From positions 1 through 64,000 of the forward strand of contig JAKSZP010002669.1 in assembly GCA_022478985.1 (NCBI GenBank): 64,000 nucleotides of DNA, in the 5' to 3' direction. Made by a program: the position numbers and the translations under genes. The stretch's first letter is position 1; the number at the start of each line of letters is the position of its first letter. Source of the stretch: Massospora cicadina. Lineage: Eukaryota > Entomophthoromycota > Entomophthoromycetes > Entomophthorales > Entomophthoraceae. The notes under the pieces are model-generated. The model was not told the origin of the DNA, ran no database searches, and was given only the letters and a program-made list of their open reading frames with translations. Below, one piece after another: positions 22,061 through 33,190 of this stretch.

Positions 22061-22071
22061 AATCGACCAAC
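22061..22071 (+). promoter_or_regulatory. Putative self-priming primer binding site, element B1
   Basis: AATCGACCAAC starts two bases after the 5' LTR and is complementary, with one mismatch, to GTTGGTCAATT (21747-21757), about 28 bp below a TATA-like box. It parallels the exact match in element A. Confidence 0.45.
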
Positions 22072-22383
22072 CATTATTATTAGCCATTTTCGCCTTTCTC
22101 GCATATAGGGTGCAGCAATGGTCCCTTTTTTCAACTGAACCAGGTTGTGAAGAAGATTATCTCTGTCCACATTAGTCCACTCCCACTCAAGACTCCAAAC
22201 CCATACCCCATACTTGCCGCGGCCATTCTTCCCATGTCAGCAGAATCTGACATCCTGACTTGCAACGAGTTTACTCCCCACCAAAGCCTAGTGGTTTCCC
22301 CTGACCCCACTACCATCTCTTTCGTATAACTGGATTCATCCACAACTACCAATAAAGAGAACTCTGATTACTTCTTAGTACCC

Positions 22384-22881
22384 ATGAAGATTAGTGTTGG
22401 GTCCCATCACATCTCCTTTGAGGCCCTGATGGACACTGGAGCCACGGGAAATTTTATGAGTGTAGAACTGGCCCAGCAATTCGAACTTGCCATGGATGCA
22501 AGTCCTTTGGTGATGGTTGTGTCATCAGCCTCCCAAACCTCATACCAGGTATGTCGACCAGTCACATTTTCAATACACCAGTTCAGCTTCTGTGACCGCT
22601 TTTCTGCTATGCCAAACTTGGTGTTTACAGTGATCTTAGGAGTGGGATGGTGGCGCTGGCAACATGTCAAAATCCACCTGGAGTCTAACATGCTGTCGTT
22701 CACTAATGATCAACTGGAGGGTGAATTCCCTCTAGTTAACACTCTCAAGAAAGCTCAAGTTTGCAGTTCTATCACGTCCCTCGTCTCCCCTACAGGCGAA
22801 CCATCCAATTTTTCAGAAAGTTTAATGCACTATCAAAGTATTTTCGATTATGGAAAGGTGGATCATTTCCCTTCACACTAG
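22384..22881 (+). pseudogene. B1 aspartic protease and linker
   Basis: An open frame of 165 residues with EALMDTGATGNFMS (intact DTG) and VILGVGWWRWQHVKI, the two landmark regions of gypsy retropepsins, followed by a linker ending HYQSIFDYGKVDHF that leads into reverse transcriptase in another frame. Gag, which should lie upstream, is reduced to about 320 bp. Confidence 0.8.
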
Positions 22882-23610
22882 ATTTGACTGTGGTTTTTAC
22901 ACAATGGTGGAGTTGGTGAATATCAATTGCCCGTTGTATCCCAATACAGCTGAGGAGGAGGCTGCCCTCAACACCTGGTTGGATGATATGTTGAAAAAAG
23001 GGTGGTTGTTCAAGGAGATCTCGCCAGTTGCGTCTCCCATCATTTTCACTAAAAAAGCTGATGGTTCTCTCCGCCCCTGTGTGGACTATGGACACTTAAA
23101 TAAAATCACAGTTTCCAATCCCTACCCTTTGCCTTTAGAACAGACAATAAGCCAAGCAATCGCCAAATCTCGGGTGTTTTTTATACTGATCTCATCAATG
23201 CATTCAACCAGATTCAGGTAATGAAAGGGCAAGAATGATTAACAGCAATCTGGACGAAGTGGGGCATTTTCCAATTCCGCATAATGCCCTTTGGGCTGAA
23301 GAACGCTCCCGCTATGTTTCAACGTATGTTTGACATTGTTTTGGGTGACCTCCAGTTTACTTGCACAGTCGCATATATTGATGACATTCTGGTCCACTCC
23401 CTGACTCCCGAGCAGCACGCTACCAACTTGGAAGTGGTCGTGGCTGCCTTGCATAAGGCAAGTTTTTTCATCAAACCTTCCAAGTGTGAGTTCTATAAGG
23501 AGGAGGTTACCTTTCTCAGGAACCTCATCCTTAAAGATGGTTACGCAATCCCTCCCAATAATTTGGATACTATCTGGGAATGGCCAACCCTGGCTACCCA
23601 GAAACAACTA
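22850..23610 (+). pseudogene. B1 reverse transcriptase
   Basis: Pieces 22850-23221 and 23284-23610 hold NINCPLYPN, SPVASPIIFTKKADGSLRPC, DYGHLNK, MPFGLKNAPAMFQRM and AYIDDILVHS, so the Y-x-D-D box is intact. A stop and shift lie between 23221 and 23284. Downstream FFIKPSKCEFYKEEV and the thumb follow, with a further shift near 23580. Confidence 0.85.
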
Positions 23611-24180
23611 TGGAGTTCCTTGAGAACCATCATTTCCTTAAAAACGTCTCTCCAGCACTTTCCCAGCTTGTGGCCCCACTCCACCCCCTTACAGGAAAAA
23701 CGTACCATTTTGCTGGACGGACAAATGCCAACAGGCGTTCAAATCGATTAAAATGGTGTTTGTAACCCCTCCCATTTTGAAACACGCTGATCCCACCAAG
23801 CCATATATCATTGCATGCGACGCTTCATTGGTAGCCATGGGGGCAGTGTTGCTCCAGGAGCACAATGGCTTGGAACACTCAGTCGCCTACTCTTCCCAAA
23901 AGTTCACCTCTATGGAACAGTCTTGGGCTATTTATGACAAGGATTTGGCAGCCGTTGCATGGGCCCTAACTCATTGGAGGTACCTGTTACAGGGTGCTCA
24001 ACATGAACTAATGGTCCGCATGGATCACCAGGCCTTTTATACTTTCGTAAACCCCAAAAATTGGCACATCAGCAAGCCCAAACTTTTTGGGACCTGTGCA
24101 GTTTTAACTTCAAATATGAATATATAAAAGGTGCGCTCAATGTACTTTTCAATTTTCTTATCCGCAGCCCCACCCACTGT
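23611..24180 (+). pseudogene. B1 RNase H
   Basis: The frame 23753-24127 contains YIIACDASLVAMGAVLLQ (catalytic Asp present), VAYSSQKFTS, AIYDKDLAAVAWALTHWRYL and MDHQAF, the usual order of Ty3-type RNase H. The preceding connection (VAPLHPLTGKTYHFAG) is in another frame. The end is shifted into 24061-24450. Confidence 0.82.
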
Positions 24181-24439
24181 TCTGCGGATCTGGAGAAAGT
24201 GGATATTGTTACTGTGATTCCTACCACCCAAATCCTGTCAATTGTTTCCCCTGTTGTTTCTTCCATCGCTCTGGCCTCCAACACTCCGTTAGTTGCTCAG
24301 ATCTTAGCCAATCAAATGGCCTTCCCTGAGGGCATGGTGTTGGTCAATCAGTTATCTCACCGGAAGCATAAACACTCCCTATACTCATTGATGGAGGGTC
24401 TTATATATATTTTCAATCTCGTGTTTGGGTTCCCCCTCC

Positions 24440-25190
24440 TTCTGAAATGAGGTATTCTGCGCACATCATGATCCCCCATGGTTGGCCACCCTGGTACTAA
24501 GAAATGAATCGATTTGATCAAACAGACCTACAATTGGGTTGGGTTTGACAAAAGAAGTTCCAGCCTGGATCGCCGACTGCATTACTTGTGCTCAGGCTAA
24601 GTCAGACCGCTCCAGTAGAAATGGTCTTTTACACCCCTTACAGCAGGCGGAGGGTCCATGGACGTTGGTGTCCATGGATTTTATTGTCGAACTCCCCTGC
24701 TCTAATGGGCTCACAGCAGAGATGGTGGTGGTGGATCATTTCACAAAATTTCCCTCTTTATTCCTTGCCATTCTGCAATTAAGTCAGAGGAGACTGCCCA
24801 TCTTTTTGTGCGTCACGTGTTCTCAATGTTTGGTCTCCCCCAGGAGATTATCAGCGACCACAGTTCACAGTTCATGGCGCGATTTTGGAGTGAACTCCTA
24901 TCTATCCTAAAAATATCCCCCTGTCATTCTACAGTGTACCATCCCTAGTCCAATGGACAGACTGAGTGAGTCAACCAAGTCCTCGAACAGTACCTGTATT
25001 GTTATAATGCGGCCGCACAAGACACCTGGGCTAACAACCTTCCCCTCACTCAATTTGCCTATAACAATGGAACACATGCGTCTATAGGATTTTCGCCCTA
25101 TGAAACAATGTTGGGTTACAATCCTTCATTTTTGGTCGGACCTTGCTTGTGACCTGAGGTCTAGGCTGCTGCAGATCACGCTGAACATAT
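24440..25190 (+). pseudogene. B1 integrase
   Basis: The frame 24539-24910 shows CITCAQAKSDR of the zinc finger, SMDFIVELPC (first catalytic Asp) and MVVVDHFTKF. Then, with shifts, EIISDHSSQ (second Asp), VNQVLEQYLYCYN and FAYNNGTHA. The Glu region (about 24955) reads through a stop. It continues into the 25207 frame. Confidence 0.78.
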
Positions 25191-25206
25191 TAGGTTAGCT
25201 CAATCC

Positions 25207-25821
25207 TTGGTGCGGGAACACCTCAACAAAGCTATTGATGACTACAAGAGGTTTGCGGATTGTAAGCAGCTCCTGGGTCATGATATTACAGTGGGTTCCT
25301 ATGTTATGCTTGATACCCGCCATTTACATATTCAAGCGCCTTCTCATAAATTTGTGAGTAAGCATTCCAGCCCCCATTTGGTGGAAGAGGTCTTGGGTAA
25401 TGGCGCATTATTGTTGAAGCTTCTGGCTCACTGGAAACAGCATTCCATCTTCCACATTTCCCAGCTGTCACCCTTCAAGGGTATGGTCCCCGCAGAACCT
25501 GAATCAATCATCATCAAGGATGTGGAAGAAGCTGAGGTGGAGAACATTCTGGCATCCTGCAAGTCCCGCCGGTCCATCCAATATCTCGTGGCTTGGAAAG
25601 GTTATCCAGCTTATGAGAACAGTTGGGTCAAGGCACACGATTGTGCAAACTGTATGGAATTGGTTGAAGCGTTTCACGAAACCCACCTAACCACTCCCCG
25701 CCCTCCCCAAAAACCTGCAGTGGTAATGGCGATCAAGTTACCCAAGGCGCACAAAAATGTGGCTCTTGTAAAGTTCCCCGGTGGTGGGGCCCTTCCCTTG
25801 GAAAAAGGAAAAGTAATGTAA
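25207..25821 (+). pseudogene. B1 integrase C-terminus and chromodomain
   Basis: An open 204-residue frame: integrase C-terminal domain (SYVMLDTRHLHIQAPSHKF ... SIFHISQLSPFKG), chromodomain (YLVAWKGYPAYENSWVKAHD ... ELVEAFHETHL), then the family tail KLPKAHKNVALVKFPGGGAL. It ends at a stop formed by the first bases of the 3' LTR. This is the best-preserved chromodomain in the window. Confidence 0.88.
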
Positions 25822-26971
25822 GTCCCATGGAATGTCCTCTGGGCGTCAATCAGTCCATTTTCCCGTTCCCAAGAAAAAAGTCACCAAAGAGGATGGCTGT
25901 ACCCCTCATTACTCAAGGTGATCTCGCTCATGTGGTAGATGAGCGCTGGGTAACAGTGCTCCCACTTCAGATCCCACTTCCAGTACCCACACTCTCCTTT
26001 GCAGAACTGCTATGAGGAATCAGTAAAATCTGCACCGAGATCATCAAAATGAAATTGATTTTAACTAATTTGAGTGGCAATCAGCCCAATGCTCATATTT
26101 TAAATGGTCAAAGAGGTATGAAGACTGATCTATCAGCTGGAATGCCCAACGGTTGCAATTCAGTTAACATGACAATTGGAAAAATCTCCTACCTCTCAAA
26201 TTCATCAGGGATCACCCCCAACGGGCAGGAAACAGCATCGGACACCATTACAAGGTTTCAAAGCTTCCTGCTGATAAATTGGGCATTGCTCCTAATGCAA
26301 TGTCACTGACTGAATGAACAGCCCAGCAACTGAGCTCGGGCAGGTTGGACGTCCTGAACCTGTTACCAACCAAATGGGCCCACCCCTATGTGGGGTGGCC
26401 TTGGGGATTCTGGCTGCTTTTCAGCTAAACAACGTCGTGCTAACTGTCAGAAACGCAGTTGAGCCTCAGTTCAGATGTTCGAGGTCAAACCAACAGAGAC
26501 CCAGCCTGCCACTGAATTCTTTGATGTCAGTTACAAATAAATTATCTGTTCCCCATTCCTGAACAATTCGCCAGTTAGGTCAAAGTTGTGGGACCTGATC
26601 CCAGCTTGTTACCCTTCCAAATTGACTACTATCAAGTCACATCGCACTGAGAAAATTGTTGGTCAATTTTTCATCCTTAAAATTTTCCATTAAAAAACCC
26701 TCCCCAAAATTTAGTTTTTATATGTTGAGAATTAAGCCGCCTTTTCTGCCGATGCTCTCATACCCTTCAGGGTTAACGGCCAAGTTTGTCTGGTATTTTA
26801 TCTTGTGCCTGTATGAAATTCTGGCTCACTGGCTGATATTGGTGGAACTCCTTTCCAGTTCCATATTTGTCATATCAGCAGCAGTGCCTTGGGCATTCTG
26901 GTTTGCCGTTTGGGTGCTCTGGCACCTTGGCTGGCAGGCCAGTCTAATTCTTACTTGCTGTTTACCTGACA
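25817..26971 (+). mobile_element. 3' LTR of B1
   Basis: 1155 bp, pair of 20905-22059. The frame 25827-26015 in U3 encodes PLITQGDLAHVVDERWVTVLP, part of the motif shared by the other families' LTRs. The TATA-like box here reads TATCAA. Confidence 0.9.
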
Positions 26972-26976
26972 AAATG

Positions 26977-27450
26977 GCATAATTTTCAGAGCATCTATGA
27001 TGAAGGTTGGTGCATTATCAAAAGGAGCTGAATCCAGGAGAGTTTTGAAATCCAACTATGGAATTGATGGCAGAGGAAGAATCGGCTGAGAATTGTTTGA
27101 AATGATAGCAAGCCTGGTTTTGAAGGGTTTAGTTACCATTTCCAGTAAATCGATGGAAGGACTAGCCGCTGGTACCAGACTAGGCGTATGAGTCCTGGAA
27201 GGACCATAGAAGAGGTTCCATCAAGCATTCTGACTCATCTGCTTGAAGAGCTGGAAGTCTTTATCAGACAAACTATTCAGAAGCTGCTGGTATCGCAACT
27301 CAGAATTTGATATATGAGTTGGACAAGAGGGGTATGTCAGACTTATATGGAAGTTTACATTATGCACTATACAATCCATTAAGCTCCAATTTTGTAGAAA
27401 TTAATCTCAAAATTAATGAGATAAGCTCTCCAAGAAAAGAATTAGGAATG
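26977..27450 (-). pseudogene. Unidentified minus-strand ORF, upstream part
   Basis: Continuation of 20136-20904 on the other side of B1. The minus strand reads LLNSLSDKDFQLFKQMSQNA, LVPAASPSIDLLEMVTKPF and SAPFDNAPTFIIDAL with two stops, then runs in frame into the other part once B1 and one aaatg are removed. No domain recognised. Confidence 0.4.
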
Positions 27451-27895
27451 ACTTGATCCAAGAGTTTATAAGAGAAATAACAAGAGCGAATAAAAATAAG
27501 TATTTTTATTTGGGCCATGAAACAAATATTGATGGAAAGAGTCTCCTGTCTAGGATGAGGAGAAAATCAGGAAATCAAGGAAGCCGGACCAAGAATCCTG
27601 AATATGACAGAGGGTCATATACCCTGATGGGAGGAAAACCAGATCCTGGGACTAATATCATCATGAGTAAATCAATCAGCCTGGAACGACAGAAGGACAT
27701 GGAGACTGCGCTCTGAGAAGGCGGTAGTGAGGAGGAATAGGAGGAACGCCATATGCTGAAGGTCATCCTGAGCAGCATTGAGTATTGACGAGTGTACTCC
27801 ACTTAAACCAATGTAGTATTTGACCAAGTGTCTAAAGCGGTGTTCTCATGCCTGGTCCTTTTCATGCTGGAAATCTAGGAAGGAGGGGGGATGTG
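27451..27895. other. Spacer ending in a polypurine tract
   Basis: Frames on both strands (27453-27716 plus, 27575-27802 minus) have no recognisable similarity. The segment ends ggaaggaggggggatg just before TGTTGGG, the look of a polypurine tract in front of a 3' LTR. Confidence 0.3.
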
Positions 27896-28540
27896 TTGGG
27901 ATTTTTGCCCATATTCCCAGCCTGCTATATTACCTAGTGTTGCTAGGGGAAAATTCCCTAAGGTGAAGTGAATTGAAATTCAGTTGGCCCGAGTTTCAGA
28001 GTAACTATGTTTGGGGATTTTGGGATGTTTGCCTGGTCATATCTATCAGGGATCAATCCAGATGAATACTTAAGATCTCATTGGGCAGAGTTGCCAACGA
28101 AATAGGGGCATTTGATAGTGATTAACTATCAGATGTACCAATTGGGATTGGTCAGGTTTCATCACTGACTGATTGGGAATAAATAGCAAGATTTGAGGCG
28201 AGTGATGCCACCTGCAACTAGCAAATCAATCAGTTGGTGCGTGACCTGTCTTAATGGGTAATAAGTCCCATTACCTAAGCAGGTCGCTAGACAAATATGG
28301 TTGGTTTGCTTGGATTGAGAGGAAAATGTTAGGGACACGTTTTCTGACTCTTTCAATTTAGATCTCAAGGATGTCCAACAATGGAATCCTAGCCAGGATG
28401 GGGAAGACCATCGCTGCTGAGATGTGATGGGTGATTCAATGGCAACAGCTGCCATTTTATCGAAGAGGTGTCAACTGAGGGTTAGATGAGAAAATCCCCA
28501 CTAGAAATTCCCTAGGATTCACTATAATAAAAAAACAGAT
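27896..28540 (+). mobile_element. Candidate LTR beginning TGTTGGGATT
   Basis: Begins TGTTGGGATT like the solo LTR at 47373 and follows a polypurine tract. The right end is not defined and no target repeat was found. Otherwise the stretch holds no gene. Confidence 0.35.
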
Positions 28541-28990
28541 AATTAGATCATATTACAGATATATAGTTCTAAGTTATTTTATTTGGTATATAGTTTAAAG
28601 AGTAAACTATCATTAGCTTTCAATTGTGCTATTCTTCTCAAGGTTATTATTGCTGTGTGCAATAATTGGAAGACTCTTAGAGAAAAGAGTAAAAGTCTGA
28701 GCGAGGATCTAGAGAAGAAAGAAACAAGATTGATGATTTCTGCCAACTGTATGTTGGACCAAAGAGATTGTCACCATGGAATCTTAATGAAGATTGAGTT
28801 GGACAGAATGAGGGAATGAATCCCTATGATTATGACATCACAAGTAATTAATTGGGAATACTAGCCAAGCGTTGGGCCGAGATATAAGAATTCATACTCA
28901 ACTACAGATAATAGTCACCATACTATTATTGAACAATAATCTATTATACATTACAATGCAATGAAGTGCTCTAGGAAACCAAACCTGTGC
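28541..28990. other. AT-rich stretch, no gene seen
   Basis: The 78-residue frame at 28583-28819 has no recognisable similarity and lies in AT-rich sequence. I treat it as chance. Confidence 0.3.
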
Positions 28991-29396
28991 AGTAAAAAGG
29001 TTAGTAGGGTTATTGCCAATAATAACCCACCTAAGTAAATTTTTATACATTTTTTTGCAAAGTCCTATAATCATCTCACTTATTTAAAAGAAACTTTTCG
29101 ATGCCTGCAGTCTTCTAACATCAAGTTGAAACCATCAAAATGCACCTTCTTCTAAAAGAAGCTAGACTTCCTTGGACATGCCATCTCCCAAGAAGGGATC
29201 CAGCATTTTTGCAAGATAAGGTCAAAGCTATCTTTAAAATGCCTGCCCCTAAGAACCTCTTGGACATCCAGGTATTTCTGGGTATAAAGGGGTATTACCA
29301 TCAGTTCATCCCCAAGTTTGCCCAGCTCAGTGAGCCTCTAATCTGACTATTGGCTAAGAACACCCCTTTTTATTGGGGTACATAACAAGCGTCCAC
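28991..29396 (+). pseudogene. Element E reverse transcriptase, C-terminal part
   Basis: The plus strand reads NIKLKPSKC, LDFLGHAISQEGIQ, VKAIFKMPAPKN, LGIKGYYHQFIPKFAQLSEPL and LLAKNTPFYW, the thumb and connection of a Ty3/gypsy polymerase. The frame shifts several times. It continues at 30293 after the solo LTR. No palm domain with Y-x-D-D remains upstream. Confidence 0.75.
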
Positions 29397-30292
29397 TGTC
29401 AAGAGAGTGTCTGTAACTATCTTGTTCCCAGCAAGGTGATGTGGGACGCGAACCCACATTGCTAGGGAACTAGCCGTTAAGAGAATGGAAAATGGGGCAC
29501 CTAGAATGGTGCTTGAGCAGAAGGTAACCCAGGCGAGGGGGTAAAGCACCACATATGAGAACAGGTAAGTAAGAAAACCCCCAACTTGAGTAGACACCAA
29601 CGGGGAGTCCATAGTTGAGGGTAACTTGGCATGAGTAGTCTTGGGTGTATCAGTCTGGAGGGGACCTGAACAGCCCAGGAAAGCACCTGGGATTCATGTA
29701 AATGGTGATAATAGGTAGTGGCCCACATAGTTGAAGACTTCACTGAAGAGGTCCACCACCATGTTCGCCTGAGGAACCATTGTAAAAAAATGTAAGATAA
29801 CGGGTAAATTTATTAAAGAAAATTTGACCAACAAGGAATGTTGGTCACAAAAACATATTTAAAGTGGGCCAGGGAAATTTAGGTTCTGCGGAAGTGCGCC
29901 CAAGCCTTGACGCTCCAATAAACAGACGCTTCTGTCCATTTTAGTAAAATACACCAAAAGTGCCTTCACTCGAGTAATCAATTGAAGCCATATTTTACCT
30001 GAGCTTACAATTTCATAGCTAGAGCAGGACTTGAACCCTTGCTCTCCAACCAAGCAAATCAAACCATCTTTGTTTATAATGTAAATCGTTCATTTTAGTG
30101 CCTGAGCCGAGATAAGAGGCTGGGCGTTTTGCACCCCATTAGCATCAACCTGAGCATGCTTGGCTTGCACCCAGCGTTGATCTAAGGTGTGTTTCAGGTC
30201 AGGAAGAGCCTGAAGTTTCACCTTCTGGGCCTCCTGTCACCCAGCCTTATCTCTAGCATCTGTTCCTACTATAATGTCATCCAACCATGACA
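29397..30292 (-). mobile_element. Solo LTR, chromovirus family A (copy 2)
   Basis: 896 bp, minus orientation, TGTCA...TGACA ends, flanked by the exact 5-bp duplication tccac (29392-29396 and 30293-30297). It interrupts the polymerase of element E. Its sense strand carries TTTAAATA followed by TTGTTGGTCAAATT and AATAAA, the presumptive start and polyadenylation region. Confidence 0.92.
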
Positions 30293-31972
30293 TCCACATT
30301 TGAGACTCTAAAGAAATTGCTTCAGCAACTCTAAACCTACGCCACCTCAACTACGGGAACCTTTCATATTGTACACTGATGCCTCAGAATATGCCGTTGG
30401 AGCCATCATGGCCCAATTAAAAAGCAATGGCTCATATCATCCAGCCTCCTACTTCAGCAAGATGTTGTCAAAAGCTGAATGTAACTACAGTGTTACAAAG
30501 AAGGAGTGCCTGGCTGTGTTACTAGCTGATAAAAATTACCACCCTTTCCTATATGGCACTTCATTCACTGTGGTTACTAACCACGCCTCCTTAAAAATGG
30601 CTACAAAGCATGAAGAATCCACTGGAAAGTTGGTCCGTTGGGCCCTCAAAATTCAACATTATGATATGGATATTGAGCATCAAGCTGAGATGCATCATAT
30701 GAATGTGGATGGTCTGACTTAGCTGCCTATCCTTCATATGGACAACAGTGAAGCGGAGAGATTATATGATCCCCTTATGACCCTCAAGGCCTGGGACGAT
30801 GAGGATGACTCCGTCCAGAAAATGCTAGCACAACACTCCCACGACACTAAGGGAAAGAGTGGAAAGTTATATAATAAGGTAGGAGTAAATTGGCTGCCCT
30901 ATCTGTGACCTTCAGAATAGGTACCAGGTATCTTGGACGCCCATTCTAACCATGGGCATGGTGGAGTGAGGAAGATGTATGTGTGGATCAAGGAACGGTA
31001 CTACTGGGAGGGCATTGAGGAATCTATTATTGAAGTCTTGGATGCCTGTTTAACCTGTAAAAAGCAATCCAACTTCAAGATCAAAAACCAGTACCTGCCC
31101 ACCACCCCTCAGCAACCTTTTCACACAATCAGTTTAGTTGTGTAGGACCTCTACCCTAGACTACACTGAAGGAATTGTTACATACTGGTAGGTATTGATT
31201 ACTTTACAAAAAGGATCAAAGCAGTGGCTCTCCTGCTTAAACTGCAAAAGCTACCACAATTTTCCTCCATCAGCATGTCTTCCTTTGCCATCGATTTCTA
31301 CAAATCCTCCTTTGTAACAACGTAAAAACTTCACCTCTAGAGTGGTCAAGGTGCTATCTACTTCTATGAGGACCCAAAAACTTTTTTCAGCCCCCCTAAA
31401 ACCCCTCTACCAATGGAACTGTTGAAAGAGCTAATGGGACCTTGGTATCTATACTGCAAAAAATGGCCACCTCTGACCCTCTACACTGGGACCAGTTCCT
31501 GCCTAGTGCTCTTATGGTTTATAAAATTAGTTATCATCAGATTCTCAAAATGTCTCACTTCCACATTCTATATGAGCAACAACCTAGGATACCCACTCTA
31601 TTAGCCAAAGATGTCTTTACTGGTAATCTGATGATCCTGGCAATGTCATGAAGAGATTGGACCAGCACATCATTCAGCTACAATTTGAGGCTATGGCTAA
31701 CTTAGCTAAAATGGTCATTAAAGAGGGCCAGGCCACAAATGAGTCCAAGTCTTCTTTACCCACTTTCAACTCTCTGGATTAGTATTGTACCACCATAATT
31801 GCATCACATCTATGAGTGAGAAGCTTGGCTCCATCTGGGAGAGACTTTTCGTCATCGCCTATAAGAGAAGTGATGGATATTCTAAAGTCCCTTGCTACAG
31901 GAATCACAATTAACTTATTTCATGGACGTTTCCTGCACCCCTATTCTCCCTCTAATACTCTTGAAGGGGTAA
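30293..31972 (+). pseudogene. Element E RNase H and integrase
   Basis: RNase H is nearly open at 30369-30722 (LYTDASEYAVGAIMAQ, YFSKMLSKAECNYSV, VVTNHASLKMA). Integrase follows in pieces: HGGVRKMYVWIKERYYWEG and CLTCKKQSNF of the zinc finger (30933-31145), GIDYFTKRIKAVAL of the core (about 31190), and a degenerate C-terminus to about 31780. No chromodomain. It belongs to a different gypsy lineage from A, B and C. Confidence 0.8.
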
Positions 31973-32704
31973 TATCATGCAATTACCTGTCTGATTTTGT
32001 AACAAGGGTAATTTGGGTTTAAATAAGGCTAATACTGCCCAAAACCCCTGATTAATCCTCACTGGAACCCCTCAAATTGGGGTGATGTAATTTCCTCCTC
32101 TTATCAGCTAAACAGTCTTATTATTAGTTATAGGGTTACGCTGAATCCTCTTCAGAATCAGGGAGCTATTTGGAGGTACGCTGCATCTTATTTCCAATTT
32201 AGTTTAAACTTTCAACATGGAGATTAGGCCCTTTTATAGACCTGGAGGGGGTCACACCAGGTGAAACTTTTTCTCCTAAGGTGATTGGCTCAAATACATC
32301 AAATCTTTACCTCACGGCCTTCTCCTACCTACTTTCAACCCTCCATTGGCTATTCTGGCAAAGCCAGGTGATTTTTGAGAGCTCTGATAGGTTGAAACTC
32401 CATATATCCTAAATAGGCTCAAAGCTAATAATAAATTATCTGCATATCTCACTCAAAGCCACAATTTAATTTAAATACTAAGCCGCACAATTATAGGAGG
32501 GCTCACTTTTCATCCCCTCACCGCAACCTAATAAATATCATAAAATCCAACCTTTATTATAACTTATAGGTATTATTTATTTTAGCTAGCGGTAAAAACC
32601 CCATCATTTATTTTGGCAGCTGTGATATATACTTCTCCTACCGTATCATTGAAATCAGGGGCTAATTAGTACCAACGAGCATACCCAAAACCCTGATTCC
32701 AACA
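31973..32704 (+). mobile_element. Candidate 3' LTR of element E
   Basis: Follows gaaggggtaa, a polypurine-like stretch, and starts TATCATG (a possible decayed TGTCATG). A possible end is ccaaca at 32699-32704, giving 732 bp. No second copy is in the window, so the limits are uncertain. Confidence 0.3.
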
Positions 32705-33120
32705 GGCAGCAGCGCCAAGTTTAAATAAGTGCATGGGTGGACTTTGGAGTCAGTTTGCCTGCTCTGCGGGGGTTTGACCTATCTATAGTAATTAAATCCA
32801 AGCTATTCAGCTGGGGGCTCGAAGTAAAATTATTACTTTGATCAATGTGCTTAGAATTATAATGGCAATGATTTGTAAAAACTAAACTATTCTTCACTGG
32901 GACTTTCTTATTAGCCAGTTGGACATCCAATCGCCTGAAAGCTACAAAAATTACTAGCTCTTATAAGATACCTATATGAATTTAGTATAGGTTATAAGAA
33001 ACTTTTCAGGTATGGGAGATATTAATAAAAAAAGTATATATTTAAATTTAAGGCTACTAAGCTGACTTTGGATTATTTTTGAGAAAATGGTATTAGATAA
33101 AAAGAAGCTTTTTTTATAAA
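32705..33120. other. AT-rich spacer, no gene seen
   Basis: No coding or repeat signal that I can support. Confidence 0.3.
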
Positions 33121-33190
33121 AGAAAAGTAATCAGACATACATCATCCCCCCCTTGGGTTGGGACCATCTAGTACTAAAAAAAAAATTAAA
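33121..33190 (+). mobile_element. 3' end of a poly(A) retroposon
   Basis: The sequence ccccttgggttgggacca followed by tctagtactaaaaaaaaaa closely matches the 3' end of the retroposon at 46978-47323 (ggtttgagcaccactagtac then A-rich). The 5' limit and target repeat are not clear. Confidence 0.5.

Larger units (their letters stand above)
20905..26971 (+). mobile_element. Full-length chromovirus B1
   Basis: A 6067-bp element with two 1155-bp LTRs (TGTAAG...TGACA) and the target duplication aaatg (20900-20904 and 26972-26976). The interior holds protease, reverse transcriptase, RNase H, integrase and chromodomain, but gag is almost absent: protease starts about 370 bp inside the LTR, against about 1.2 kb in B3. 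A polypurine tract (ggaaaaaggaaaagtaa) abuts the 3' LTR. The reading frame changes at least six times. Confidence 0.92.

Noticed and set aside
28583..28819. 78-residue plus frame as a gene
   Set aside because: AT-rich spacer, no recognisable similarity, no conserved neighbour. Likely chance.
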